Below, piece after piece: positions 23,734-32,736 of a stretch of DNA of 46,470 nucleotides. Each line of letters opens with the position of its first letter. Position 1 is the first letter of the stretch. The translations under genes and the position numbers were made by a program. Source of the stretch: Sva-07 sp031426215 (GTDB lineage: Bacteria > Actinomycetota > Acidimicrobiia > Acidimicrobiales > Ilumatobacteraceae); assembly GCA_031426215.1 (NCBI GenBank), contig JANPKU010000216.1:1-46470 (forward strand). The letters run 5' to 3'. A model generated the notes under the pieces. That model had not been told where the DNA came from, made no database searches, and saw only the letters and a program-made list of their open reading frames with translations.

Positions 23734-26700
23734 GTGAGCATCGACAGCGATCACACGCAACCGGTAGGCACAGCACGGCCGTACGAACTCGCTGACCGGT
23801 TCCGGCTCGAGGACGGCACGGTCTTCCTGTCCGGCGTGCAGGCCGTGGCTCGACTCGCGGTCGACCAGCTGCGTCTCGATCGCCGTCTCGGTCTGACGAC
23901 GGCGGCGTTCGCGTCCGGGTACCAGGGATCGCCCCTCGGCACCTACACCGAAGAGCTCCGCCGGGCATCGGCGACGGTGCCCGATCTCCCGATCGTCGTC
24001 CAACCCGCCGTCAACGAAGAACTGGCCGCAACCGCTGTGATGGGGAGTCAGCTGGCGATGACGCTCGACGATGCGCTCTACGACGGCGTGATCGGCATCT
24101 GGTACGGCAAGGGCCCCGGGTTCGACCGGAGCAGCGACGCGATCCGCCACGCCGTGTTCTGCGGGACATCCATGCACGGTGGCGTGGTCGCGGTGGTCGG
24201 CGACGATCCGGCCGCCAAGTCCTCGACGCTCCCGTCGTCGAGCGACGCGACGATGGTCGATCTCCACATGCCGATCCTGTTCCCCGGCGACGTGCAAGAG
24301 GCGCTCGATCTCAGCCGGCACGCTGTTGCACTGTCTCGTTCGTGCGGTTTGTGGGCCGGGCTGAAGCTCGTCACTGCGGTCGCCGACGGCACCGGCACCG
24401 TCGACGTCCATCCCGATCGGGTCCACGCGTCGTCCCCGGTCGTCGACGTCGGAGGCCACCCGTTCCACCCGCAACCGAACGGTCGCCTGCTCACGCCGTA
24501 CACCCTCGAGATGGAGCGGGAGTTCCAAGAGATCCGGTGGCCTCTCGCGCGCCGGTACGGCGTCGACAACAAACTGAACCGGCTGGTCACTCAGACTGTC
24601 GACGACTGGATCGGCATCGCAGCGAGCGGTCACACCTTCCACGAAGTTCGCGAGGCACTGCGGGTGCTCGGCTTCGCAACCGACGACGACCTCCGCCAGG
24701 CTGGCGTCCGGTTGTTCCAGCTCCTGATGCCGGTCCCACTCGATCCGACGCAGGCCCGAGAATTCGCTGACGGACTCGACGAGGTGGTGGTGGTCGAGGA
24801 GAAGAACCCCACCCTCGAAGGGCTCCTGAAGAGCTCGTTCTACGACGGCTCCCATCATCCGCTCGTGGTGGGCCGGCGTGACGAGCACGGTGATCTGCTG
24901 TTCCCCGGCCATGGCACGCTCGACGTCGACACGCTGCTCGGCCCGCTGCACGCCCGCCTGTCGGCACGACTGGCCGACCGGCTCCGCCCACTCGACACCC
25001 TGATCAGCCCGCCACGCACGCGCATCGCGCTCACCGTGAACCGTGCGCCGTTCTACTGCTCCGGTTGTCCACACAATCGCAGCACCCGCGCCGAGCCGGG
25101 CACGCTCGTCGGCGGCGGCATCGGCTGCCATGCGATGGTTGCGATGATGGACCCGGAGCGTGTTGGTGACCTCGTCGGGCTCACGTGCATGGGCGGTGAG
25201 GGCGCCCAGTGGATCGGGATGGCGCCGTTCGTCGGTCGAAACCACCTGGTGCAGAACCTCGGCGACGGCACCTTCTTCCACTCGGGCTCCCTGGCCGTGA
25301 GAGCGGCGGTCGCCGCCGGTGTCGACATCACGTACAAGCTGCTCTACAACGGCACGGTGGCGATGACCGGCGGTCAGGATGCCGAGGGCCAGATGCCGGT
25401 ACCCGACGTTGCGTCGTTGCTGCTGCTCGAGGGTGTGGCTCGGGTGATCGTCACCAGCGATGATCCGCTTCGGCATCCAGCCGCCTCGTTCCCGCCGGGT
25501 GTCGACGTGTGGGACCGCAGCCGCTTCGACGAGGCGCAGTCCGTCCTCGCCGAGACGCCGGGTGTCACGGTGCACATCCACGACCAGGCCTGCGCCGCGG
25601 AGAACCGGCGAGGGCGCGCACGCGGCACGATTTCCACACCGGGCTTCCGGGTGGTGATCAACGAGCGGGTCTGCGAAGGCTGCGGCGACTGCGGCGACAA
25701 GAGCAACTGCCTGTCAGTGCAACCCGTCGACACCCCGTACGGACGCAAGACCAAAATCGACCAGACCAGCTGCAACTTCGACTTCTCGTGCCTCCAGGGC
25801 GACTGCCCGTCGTTCGCCACCGTGACCATCGACCCGACGCTGGCGAAGTCACGCCGCGACGCCTCCCCCGCAGCGCCGATCGACCTCGCGGCACCCGCAG
25901 CCGCCCTCGTCGACGCCGACGACTTCACGGTTCGGCTCACCGGGATCGGCGGCACCGGCGTGGTCACCGTCAGCCAGGTACTGGGTACCGCAGCAATGCT
26001 CGCTGGTTTGCACGTACGGGGTCTCGACCAGACCGGGCTGTCGCAGAAAGCCGGTCCCGTTGTCAGCGACCTGCGCGTGTCACGACGCGGGACGGCGATG
26101 TCGAACCATGCAAACGTGTCGGGCGTCGACTGCCTCCTGGCGTTCGACCTTCCTGTCGGAGCGAGCGATTCGAACCTCATCGGGGTCCGCTCGGATCGCA
26201 CGGTCGTGATCGCATCGACCGAGGCCGTTCCCACCGGCCAGATGGTCACGCACCCAGACACCACGCTGCCCGACGGTGCCGTGCTCGTAGAGCGTGTCGC
26301 CCAGGTGAGCAGGGCCGACGACAACCGGTTCCTCGATGCAGCCGGTCTGGCTGACGGCCTCCTCGGCTCGACGACCACTGCGAACATCTTGCTGCTCGGC
26401 GCTGCGATCCAGGCGGGTGCGGTTCCGATTCCATTCGATGCGATCGAGCAGGCGATCACGTTGAACGGCGTTGCCGTCGACACCAACCTCGCCGCGTTCA
26501 GATGGGGTCGGGCCTGGTCGCTCGACCCCGAAGCGGTCGAGCGCACCGCCGGGTTCATTCGTGCTGTCGGACCGGAGTCGGTCGACGACCTCATCGACCG
26601 GCTGGCGAACGATCTCGTCGACTACCAGTCGGTCGCGTACGCCGATCGTTTCCGTTCGGTCGTGGCCGACGCCCGAGCGGCCGAACGGGCGACCGGGGTC

Positions 26701-27186
26701 GACTCGACTCGCTACACCGAGGCGGCGGCCCGGAGCCTGCACAAACTGATGGCCTACAAGGACGAATACGAAGTGGCCCGACTGCTACTCGGCGACGCCG
26801 GACGTGCGGGATACGAGATGGTCGGCGGGCCGGACACGACGGTCACCTATCACCTGCATCCCCCAATGCTGCGCTCACTGGGTCTCGATCGAAAGCTGAA
26901 ACTGCAACGCACGGCCGTGCCGGCGCTGCGGGCGCTTCGGGCCGCCAAGTCGATCCGCGGCACGATGGCGGATCCGTTCCGATGGGCGAAGGTGCGTCGA
27001 GTCGAGCGGACGATGATCCCCGAGTTCATCGACGCGATCGCCACGTTGAACCGTCGACTCGACGTCGACACCTACGACCAGTCGGTCGAGATCGCCTGGC
27101 TGCCGGATCAGGTGCGCGGCTACGAGGACATCAAACTGCGCAGGGCGACCGCGTACCGCGCGGAACTCGCCCGACGTCTCCCCTGA
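23734..27186 (+). CDS. Indolepyruvate ferredoxin oxidoreductase (fused subunits)
   Basis: A 1150-residue fused 2-oxoacid:ferredoxin oxidoreductase of the indolepyruvate (IOR) type. It decarboxylates aryl or branched 2-oxo acids to acyl-CoA and passes electrons to ferredoxin. In order it has an N-terminal pyrimidine-binding/TPP region (GYQGSPLGTY), a TPP-binding core (FYCSGCPHNRST, GGGIGCHAM, CMGGEGAQWIGMAPF), a ferredoxin-like cysteine cluster (CEGCGDCGDKSNCLSVQP, then SCNFDFSCLQGDCPSF), and a gamma domain (TGIGGTGVVTVSQVLG). The C-terminal DUF6537 region is present. The GTG at 23734 follows a strong GGAGGA site. It is a single-gene unit. Confidence 0.92.
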   Translation: MSIDSDHTQPVGTARPYELADRFRLEDGTVFLSGVQAVARLAVDQLRLDRRLGLTTAAFASGYQGSPLGTYTEELRRASATVPDLPIVVQPAVNEELAATAVMGSQLAMTLDDALYDGVIGIWYGKGPGFDRSSDAIRHAVFCGTSMHGGVVAVVGDDPAAKSSTLPSSSDATMVDLHMPILFPGDVQEALDLSRHAVALSRSCGLWAGLKLVTAVADGTGTVDVHPDRVHASSPVVDVGGHPFHPQPNGRLLTPYTLEMEREFQEIRWPLARRYGVDNKLNRLVTQTVDDWIGIAASGHTFHEVREALRVLGFATDDDLRQAGVRLFQLLMPVPLDPTQAREFADGLDEVVVVEEKNPTLEGLLKSSFYDGSHHPLVVGRRDEHGDLLFPGHGTLDVDTLLGPLHARLSARLADRLRPLDTLISPPRTRIALTVNRAPFYCSGCPHNRSTRAEPGTLVGGGIGCHAMVAMMDPERVGDLVGLTCMGGEGAQWIGMAPFVGRNHLVQNLGDGTFFHSGSLAVRAAVAAGVDITYKLLYNGTVAMTGGQDAEGQMPVPDVASLLLLEGVARVIVTSDDPLRHPAASFPPGVDVWDRSRFDEAQSVLAETPGVTVHIHDQACAAENRRGRARGTISTPGFRVVINERVCEGCGDCGDKSNCLSVQPVDTPYGRKTKIDQTSCNFDFSCLQGDCPSFATVTIDPTLAKSRRDASPAAPIDLAAPAAALVDADDFTVRLTGIGGTGVVTVSQVLGTAAMLAGLHVRGLDQTGLSQKAGPVVSDLRVSRRGTAMSNHANVSGVDCLLAFDLPVGASDSNLIGVRSDRTVVIASTEAVPTGQMVTHPDTTLPDGAVLVERVAQVSRADDNRFLDAAGLADGLLGSTTTANILLLGAAIQAGAVPIPFDAIEQAITLNGVAVDTNLAAFRWGRAWSLDPEAVERTAGFIRAVGPESVDDLIDRLANDLVDYQSVAYADRFRSVVADARAAERATGVDSTRYTEAAARSLHKLMAYKDEYEVARLLLGDAGRAGYEMVGGPDTTVTYHLHPPMLRSLGLDRKLKLQRTAVPALRALRAAKSIRGTMADPFRWAKVRRVERTMIPEFIDAIATLNRRLDVDTYDQSVEIAWLPDQVRGYEDIKLRRATAYRAELARRLP

Positions 27187-27190
27187 TCTT

Positions 27191-27233
27191 GAGCGATGAG
27201 CGACGCGCCCGAATACCGGCCGTTCGCTCATCG
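27191..27233. repeat. Intergenic palindromic repeat, copy 3 (inverted)
   Basis: Reverse orientation of the 21.48 kb element: GAGCGATGAGCGA, then GCCCGAAT, CCGGCC, and TTCGCTCATC, matching its reverse complement at nearly all positions. It sits between the convergent oxidoreductase (+) and ppgK (-) stops. Confidence 0.72.
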
Positions 27234-27264
27234 CCGCCGAGTGCGGAACGTGCCGGCCCGGCCG

Positions 27265-28020
27265 TCAGAGGTGGGCTTGGCGAGCCACGAGGGCCGCGCC
27301 GGCGATGCCTGCGTTGTTGGCCATCGCTGCCGGAACGATCGGTGTGCTGATCGAGATCATCGGCAGCCATGTGTCGGCAGCTTTTGAGGCGCCGCCGCCG
27401 ACGATGAACAGATCCGGTGAGAACAGCATCTCGACGTGTCGCAGATAGCGCTCGACGCGCGGCGCCCACTGCTTCCACCCGATGCCCTCGCGCTCACGAG
27501 CGCTCGCCGCAGCGTGCGACTCCGCATCGCGACCGTCGAGCTCGAGATGGCCGAGTTCGGTGTTGGGCACGAGAGTTCCATCGACGAACAGGCCCGATCC
27601 GATACCGGTACCGAACGTCAACACCAGAACGACACCGGCCACGTCTCGTCCGGCCCCCCAGCGCATCTCGGCGAGTCCGGCTGCATCGGCATCGTTCACC
27701 ATCGCCACGTCCACGCCGCACGCCTCGGTGAAGACCGCGTCAGCGTCGACATCGACCCAGCTGTCGTCGAGATTGGCTGCCGAGTGGACCACCCCGTGAC
27801 GCACGATCCCAGGGAATCCGACACCGATTGCCTGCGTCCATCCATGACTGCGGACCAGGTCGGCGGCCACTGCGGCCATTGCCCCGGGCGTGGCCGGCTT
27901 CGGTGTGGAGATGCGGATGCGCTCGGACACCAGTTCTCCGGTGGCGAGGTCGACAATGGCCGCCTTCATGCCGGAACCACCGATGTCGATGCCGAATCCG
28001 AGTGTCGGCGCCGATGTCAC
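27265..28020 (-). CDS. ppgK: Polyphosphate glucokinase
   Basis: A 251-residue ROK-family sugar kinase that uses polyphosphate (and usually ATP) to phosphorylate glucose. The N-terminal GFGIDIGGSGMKAAIVDL contains the phosphate loop. VNDADAAGLAEMRWGAG and LTFGTGIGSGLF are the ADP/glucose-binding motifs, and the overall order matches M. tuberculosis PpgK closely by recall. The start is GTG 28020, chosen because the longer upstream frame extends across other signals. Its product feeds the pgi/pgl enzymes encoded elsewhere in the window. Confidence 0.9.
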   Translation of the reverse strand: MTSAPTLGFGIDIGGSGMKAAIVDLATGELVSERIRISTPKPATPGAMAAVAADLVRSHGWTQAIGVGFPGIVRHGVVHSAANLDDSWVDVDADAVFTEACGVDVAMVNDADAAGLAEMRWGAGRDVAGVVLVLTFGTGIGSGLFVDGTLVPNTELGHLELDGRDAESHAAASAREREGIGWKQWAPRVERYLRHVEMLFSPDLFIVGGGASKAADTWLPMISISTPIVPAAMANNAGIAGAALVARQAHL

Positions 28021-28060
28021 GGGACCGAACCTAACCGTTGCGCACTGGCTGGTGCTGAGG

Positions 28061-29290
28061 TCACGGTCGCTGCTGGCGCGCCTCGGACCAGGAGAGGCCC
28101 TGTTCGAGATTGGGTTCACGCGGCAGACCGAGCACGAACTCGCCGACGATGTTGCGTTGTACGGCGAAGGTGCCACCGCCGAGCGTGAGCGCAGGGCTGA
28201 ACAGGTAGCCGTAGTGCCAGATCGGATCGACGTCGGGGAACTGCCGGGCAGCACCGAGATTGTTCTCGGTCGGGCCGTTCCGTGCACTCGGCGCGATCAC
28301 GCCCGCCGGGCCGGAACCGGTGAGCATCCCGTTCGCCCCGGCGAGGGCCGATGCCAATGCCATCACGTGTTGGCCGTGCTAGTCGGCCATGATCTTCTGG
28401 ATCGAGGCCTCGGGCCCCGGGGTCTTGCCCTTGAGTCGCGCACTCAGGCTTCGCATTCGGTTCAGGTGAAGCAGCTGGGCCTCGATGTGCAGCCGTGCAG
28501 CCTGGTCCCGAAGTACGGGGTCGGTCAGCTCACCGTTGTGCCGGATCAACTCGATCAGATCGTCGGCGGAGGGGCCGACCCCCCACAGCGATCCGGCCGC
28601 CGACAGCGACACCCGTTCGTTCGACAGCGTGACCTTGGCGAGTCGCCAGCCATCGCCTTCCTCGCCGACTCGGAGCGACGCCGGGATACGCACGTCGTCG
28701 AAGAACACCTGATTGAACGAGTGCGCCGTGGTCATGTCGACGATCGGGCTCATCGTGATGCCGGGAAGATCCATCGGGCAGATGAAGTACGAGATGCCCT
28801 TGTGTTTGGGCTGGTCGGGGTCGGTACGCGCGATCAAAATCCCGAACTGGGAATGGTGTGCCCCGCTCGACCAGATCTTCGAGCCGTTCACCACGTATTC
28901 GTCTCCGTCGCGCACGGCTCGGGTGGCGAGATTGGCGAGGTCGGATCCGGCATCGGGCTCGGAGAACAACTGGCTCCAGATCTCCTCCCCGCTGAAGATC
29001 TTCGGGAGGTATCGCTCGTGCTGTTCGGGGGTTCCGGCAAGGAAGATCGTCGGCGCCGCCCACCCGATGCCGATGTGGTTGCCCGGACGGCGGACGCCAG
29101 CACGTGCGAGTTCGTCATCGATCACGAGTTGGTCGATCGGATCGGCCTCGAGGCCCCAGGGCCTGGGCCAGTGCGGTACGACGTAGCCGGCCTCGGCGAG
29201 CTGACGGCCGGTGGGGTTCGGGTTGTCGGCGATCCATTCGCGCACGACGCGACGGGTCGGGTGATCGTCGGGTGGGAGATCGAAGTCCAT
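28061..29290 (-). pseudogene. Acyl-CoA dehydrogenase interrupted by amber stop
   Basis: An acyl-CoA dehydrogenase gene (about 409 codons from ATG 29290) that is broken by one in-frame TAG at 28379-28381, about codon 304. Sequence on both sides is continuous in the same frame: QKIMAD, stop, HGQHVMALASALAGANG, whereas relatives have a Glu or similar residue there. The upstream part has the family's QLFSEPDAGSDLANL and NGSKIWSSG; the downstream part has QRNIVGEFVLGLPREPN. A GAG-to-TAG mutation, a sequencing error or amber readthrough are all possible. The upstream piece alone would lack the C-terminal helical bundle. Confidence 0.8.
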
Positions 29291-29377
29291 CACCTTTGAG
29301 TCTTGCCGGTGCACCCGGCTCGACCAGATTCGAGCACCGACCTCCACCCCTCGACCCTCCTCACCACCCACCCGAAA

Positions 29378-31075
29378 TCAGGCCATCTTTGTTGGCGCCT
29401 TCTTTGTTGCAGCCTGCTTTGCTGGCGCCTTACTTTTCGCGGCCGCCTTCTTTGCTGGCGCCTTCCTTTTCGCGGCGGCCTTCTTTGTTGCGGCCTTCGT
29501 TGTTGCAGCCTTCTTCGCTGGCGCCTTCTTCTTCGCGGCGACGGGCTTCTTGGTCGGAGCAGTGCGGGCGTCGCCGCGCCGCATGGCGGGCGGCGCCTGC
29601 ACCTCGGCCCACTCGGCTCCGGTCGCCTCGAACAGTACGGCGATCTCGTCGATGTGGAGGTCGACGAGATCCCACAGGTCGGGCACCAACTCACGGTCGG
29701 CGATCAGCCCGAAGTCGAGCCGGTCGAGATAGCTGTGCACGGTGATGTTGAGGCCCATGTCGTCGGCGATCGTCGACACCGGGATGTAGTTCGTCATCTT
29801 GGCGCCGGCGAAGTACAGCGCATGACGGGGTCCCGGCACGTTCGAGATGACCACGTTGATCGGCAGGGTCATTCGATCGGCGAGGCGAAGGCGCGACTGC
29901 AGACGCATCGCCGCGGTCGCCGCCAGCGGAGGCGCAACCTGCGCCAGCTCGGCGATGTCCTCGGCGGGCAGCACATCCATCTGCAATTTCGCTTCGTTCA
30001 TCGCCTCGTGGCATCGCCGAAGTCGTTCGAGCGGATCCGCGCAGTTGGTGGGGATGTCGGCGATGATCCCACCGACGCGGTTCGTCCACGGGTCGACCTC
30101 GTCTCCGGTGCGGATCGAGACGGGCACCATCGCCCGCAGCGGCGAATCTGGCAGCGCATCGTGGCGCAACAGGTACTCGCGCAGCGCACCGGTGCAGATC
30201 GCCATGACGACGTCGTTGACGGTGCAGCCGGTGGCGTCCTTCAATGCCTTGATGTTGCCGAGCGCGGTCGAACGCATCGCGAATCGACGGTGCGGCGTGA
30301 TCGCCCGATTGAACGGCGTCGACGGGGCCGGCGACAACGGGATCCGCACGCGATGCACCGGTTCGGGTGTCACCGTGGCTCCACCGGGCGCAATCGACTT
30401 GAGCAGGTCGCGGGCCTGGGCCGCGGCTGCCGAGACGCTGTCGATGCCGGCCGCCTCCGCGAGATTGCGGACCATGCGCAGCGAGAGCCGCATCCCTTTC
30501 AGGGGATTCGCTGCAAGGTTGCGTACTGTGCGTTCGAGGAGATAGCGATCGGTTGGGACGTCTTCGCCCACCCAGTCGACATGGTCGGGCATCGGCGTGT
30601 CGGGCGACGGGTCCGTGAGCATTCCGAGCAGCAGGACCCCGGATGCGCCGTCGATGGTGGCGTGATGTGTCTTGGTGAGCATCGCCCATCGATCGTCGGC
30701 GAGCCCTTCGATGACGTAGGCCTCCCACAGTGGGCGACTGCGATCCATCCGGCGTCCGACGATGCGGGCGACCTGCTCGGCCAACTGATCTGCGCCGCCG
30801 GGAGGAGCGAGGCCGATGTGGCGAACGTGGTAGCTGAGGTCGAAGTCGGGATCGTCGATCCAATACGGATGATCGAGCTTGAACGGCACCTCGACGAGAC
30901 GCCGTCGCATCGGCTCGAGTCGGCCGAGCAGTGCATCGAAACGCTCGTACGCAGCCTGGTAGGGATCGAAGTCACCATCCGGACGCTCGTAGATCGCGAG
31001 ACCATTGACATGGCCGTACGTGTTGGCGGTCTCCATGTACAGAAAACTCGCGTCCAGGCCGGAGAGTTGCTTCAC
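29378..31075 (-). CDS. Wax ester synthase/diacylglycerol acyltransferase with lysine-rich tail
   Basis: A 565-residue WS/DGAT enzyme that makes triacylglycerol or wax esters from acyl-CoA and diacylglycerol or alcohol, at the membrane or lipid-droplet surface. The start is near VKQLSGLDASFLYMET (GTG 31075). The catalytic HHxxxDG is THHATIDG at 137-143, followed by DRSRPLW-type and NVVISNVPGP motifs. Normal family members are about 450-480 residues. Here an extra C-terminal stretch of about 60 residues is rich in Lys and Ala with PAKKA motifs, ending TKKAPTKMA. It is divergent from a second WS/DGAT. Confidence 0.92.
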   Translation of the reverse strand: MKQLSGLDASFLYMETANTYGHVNGLAIYERPDGDFDPYQAAYERFDALLGRLEPMRRRLVEVPFKLDHPYWIDDPDFDLSYHVRHIGLAPPGGADQLAEQVARIVGRRMDRSRPLWEAYVIEGLADDRWAMLTKTHHATIDGASGVLLLGMLTDPSPDTPMPDHVDWVGEDVPTDRYLLERTVRNLAANPLKGMRLSLRMVRNLAEAAGIDSVSAAAAQARDLLKSIAPGGATVTPEPVHRVRIPLSPAPSTPFNRAITPHRRFAMRSTALGNIKALKDATGCTVNDVVMAICTGALREYLLRHDALPDSPLRAMVPVSIRTGDEVDPWTNRVGGIIADIPTNCADPLERLRRCHEAMNEAKLQMDVLPAEDIAELAQVAPPLAATAAMRLQSRLRLADRMTLPINVVISNVPGPRHALYFAGAKMTNYIPVSTIADDMGLNITVHSYLDRLDFGLIADRELVPDLWDLVDLHIDEIAVLFEATGAEWAEVQAPPAMRRGDARTAPTKKPVAAKKKAPAKKAATTKAATKKAAAKRKAPAKKAAAKSKAPAKQAATKKAPTKMA

Positions 31076-31226
31076 GTCGAGCAGTCTCGCGCCAACGCCC
31101 CGCAAGTGACACCCCCGGACGGCAACGCGCAGGCACAGCACTCAACGCAGGCGAGGTATACCGTTCGAGCGTGACATCGTTGCAACCGCCGCCAAACACG
31201 ACGGTGCTCTGGCCGACGGGAATCTC

Positions 31227-32660
31227 ATGAGCGTGTTGCACTACGACGAATGGATGAGCGAGAGCGACTCGGTGCTGTGGCACATCGAGCGTGATCCGCT
31301 ACTTCGCTCGACGATCACCAGTGTGTGGTTCCTCGACACCACGCCTGATCATGTCCGAATGGACGCCGTCGTCGAGCGGATGGTCACCGGTATCCCGCGA
31401 TTGCACCAGCGCGTGATCGACGAACGGCCGGGTGTCTCCCCGCCACGATGGGCCGACGACACCCACGTCGACGTCGGGTACCACTACACCTGGGCGCGTC
31501 TGCCTGGCCGCCGACCTGGCCGCCCACAGGTGCTGGAGCATGCGCAACGAATGGCAGCTCGCGGGTTCGACAAGGACCGACCGCTGTGGGAGCTGTGTGT
31601 GGTGGAAGGCCTCCCGGGCAAGCGGGCAGCGTTCATCATGAAGGTGCACCACGCGATCGCCGACGGACTCGGAATGGTGCAGTTGCTCACCCACATGGTC
31701 GATCTCGAGGCCGACCCGACCCCCGAGACGACACTCGAGCGTCCCGAGTCCCCACCGCCGGTGGACGGTCGGCTGCGAATCCAGGCTTCGGTGTGGGCGA
31801 TTCCCGGCGCCCGATCTCTCGCCCATCGGGTTGCGTCCGAGGCGAAGACGAGTGTCCGCCTGGGCAAGGCGTCGATCAGAACTGCCGGCGACCTGCTGCG
31901 CGACCCCATCGGCACGATCGAACAACTCAGCCGCACGACCGGCTCGATCGCCCGCGTGGTCAAGCCGGCAACCACGCCGCTCAGCCCCGTGATGACTGAT
32001 CGCTCGCTCAACACACACTTCGAGGCGGTCTCCGTGCCGTTCGCAGCGATGAAGTCTGCGGCACGCTCGGTGGACGGCACGCTCAACGATGCGTTCGTCT
32101 CCGTTTCGCTCGACGCACTGGAGCGCTACCACGAAGCGCTCGGTCAGCCGTGCAGCGCAATCCGCATGAACATGCCGATCAGCGTCCGCAGCGGCGACGG
32201 CACCAACAACTTCGACAATCAGTTCGTGCCCGCCCGCGTCGTCTTGCCGCTCAGCGGTGCCGAGCCGGCGCAACGCATCACCGAGGTCAGGGAGCTGCTC
32301 CGCGTCGTGCGTGCCGAGCCGGGGCTCCCTCACGTCAATGACATCTCCGGCGTGATTTCGCGGTTCGGTCCGGCGGCCGCCGTCTCGATCCTCGGCGCCA
32401 TGCTGAAAGGCGTCGACATCACCACCTCGAACGTACCCGGCCCGCCGTTTGCGGTGTTCATGGCTGGCGCTCGGGTCGACGAGTTCTACGCGTTCGGGCC
32501 GCTTGCAGGCGCCGCGATCAACATCACGTTGTTCAGCTACGACGGGACGGTCCACCTCGGCGTGAACGCCGACCGTGCCGCCGTCACCGATCACGAACTG
32601 TTCACCCGCTGTCTGGGCGCCGCCCTCGACGACGTGGTGGCGCTGAGCACGTCGGCCTGA
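31227..32660 (+). CDS. Wax ester synthase/diacylglycerol acyltransferase
   Basis: A 477-residue WS/DGAT paralogue of the divergent gene at 31075. The catalytic motif is VHHAIADG (His141-142, Asp146, Gly147), preceded by DKDRPLWELCV. The later NMPISVRSGDGTNN and TTSNVPGPP match the acyltransferase fold. Normal length with no lysine-rich tail. The ATG at 31227 is used. It shares a 151-base promoter region with its partner. The pair suggests storage-lipid synthesis, perhaps with different acyl preferences. Confidence 0.92.
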   Translation: MSVLHYDEWMSESDSVLWHIERDPLLRSTITSVWFLDTTPDHVRMDAVVERMVTGIPRLHQRVIDERPGVSPPRWADDTHVDVGYHYTWARLPGRRPGRPQVLEHAQRMAARGFDKDRPLWELCVVEGLPGKRAAFIMKVHHAIADGLGMVQLLTHMVDLEADPTPETTLERPESPPPVDGRLRIQASVWAIPGARSLAHRVASEAKTSVRLGKASIRTAGDLLRDPIGTIEQLSRTTGSIARVVKPATTPLSPVMTDRSLNTHFEAVSVPFAAMKSAARSVDGTLNDAFVSVSLDALERYHEALGQPCSAIRMNMPISVRSGDGTNNFDNQFVPARVVLPLSGAEPAQRITEVRELLRVVRAEPGLPHVNDISGVISRFGPAAAVSILGAMLKGVDITTSNVPGPPFAVFMAGARVDEFYAFGPLAGAAINITLFSYDGTVHLGVNADRAAVTDHELFTRCLGAALDDVVALSTSA

Positions 32661-32736
32661 CGCTCCTCGACGGCTGCTGTGTGATCTGCGTCCTGCGCCG
32701 ACCCTCGGCACACGCGGCTCGATAGTCTCGCGGATC

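Noticed and set aside
23557..25581. Long reverse ORF opposite the oxidoreductase
   Set aside because: The forward gene has complete cofactor motifs and a strong ribosome-binding site.
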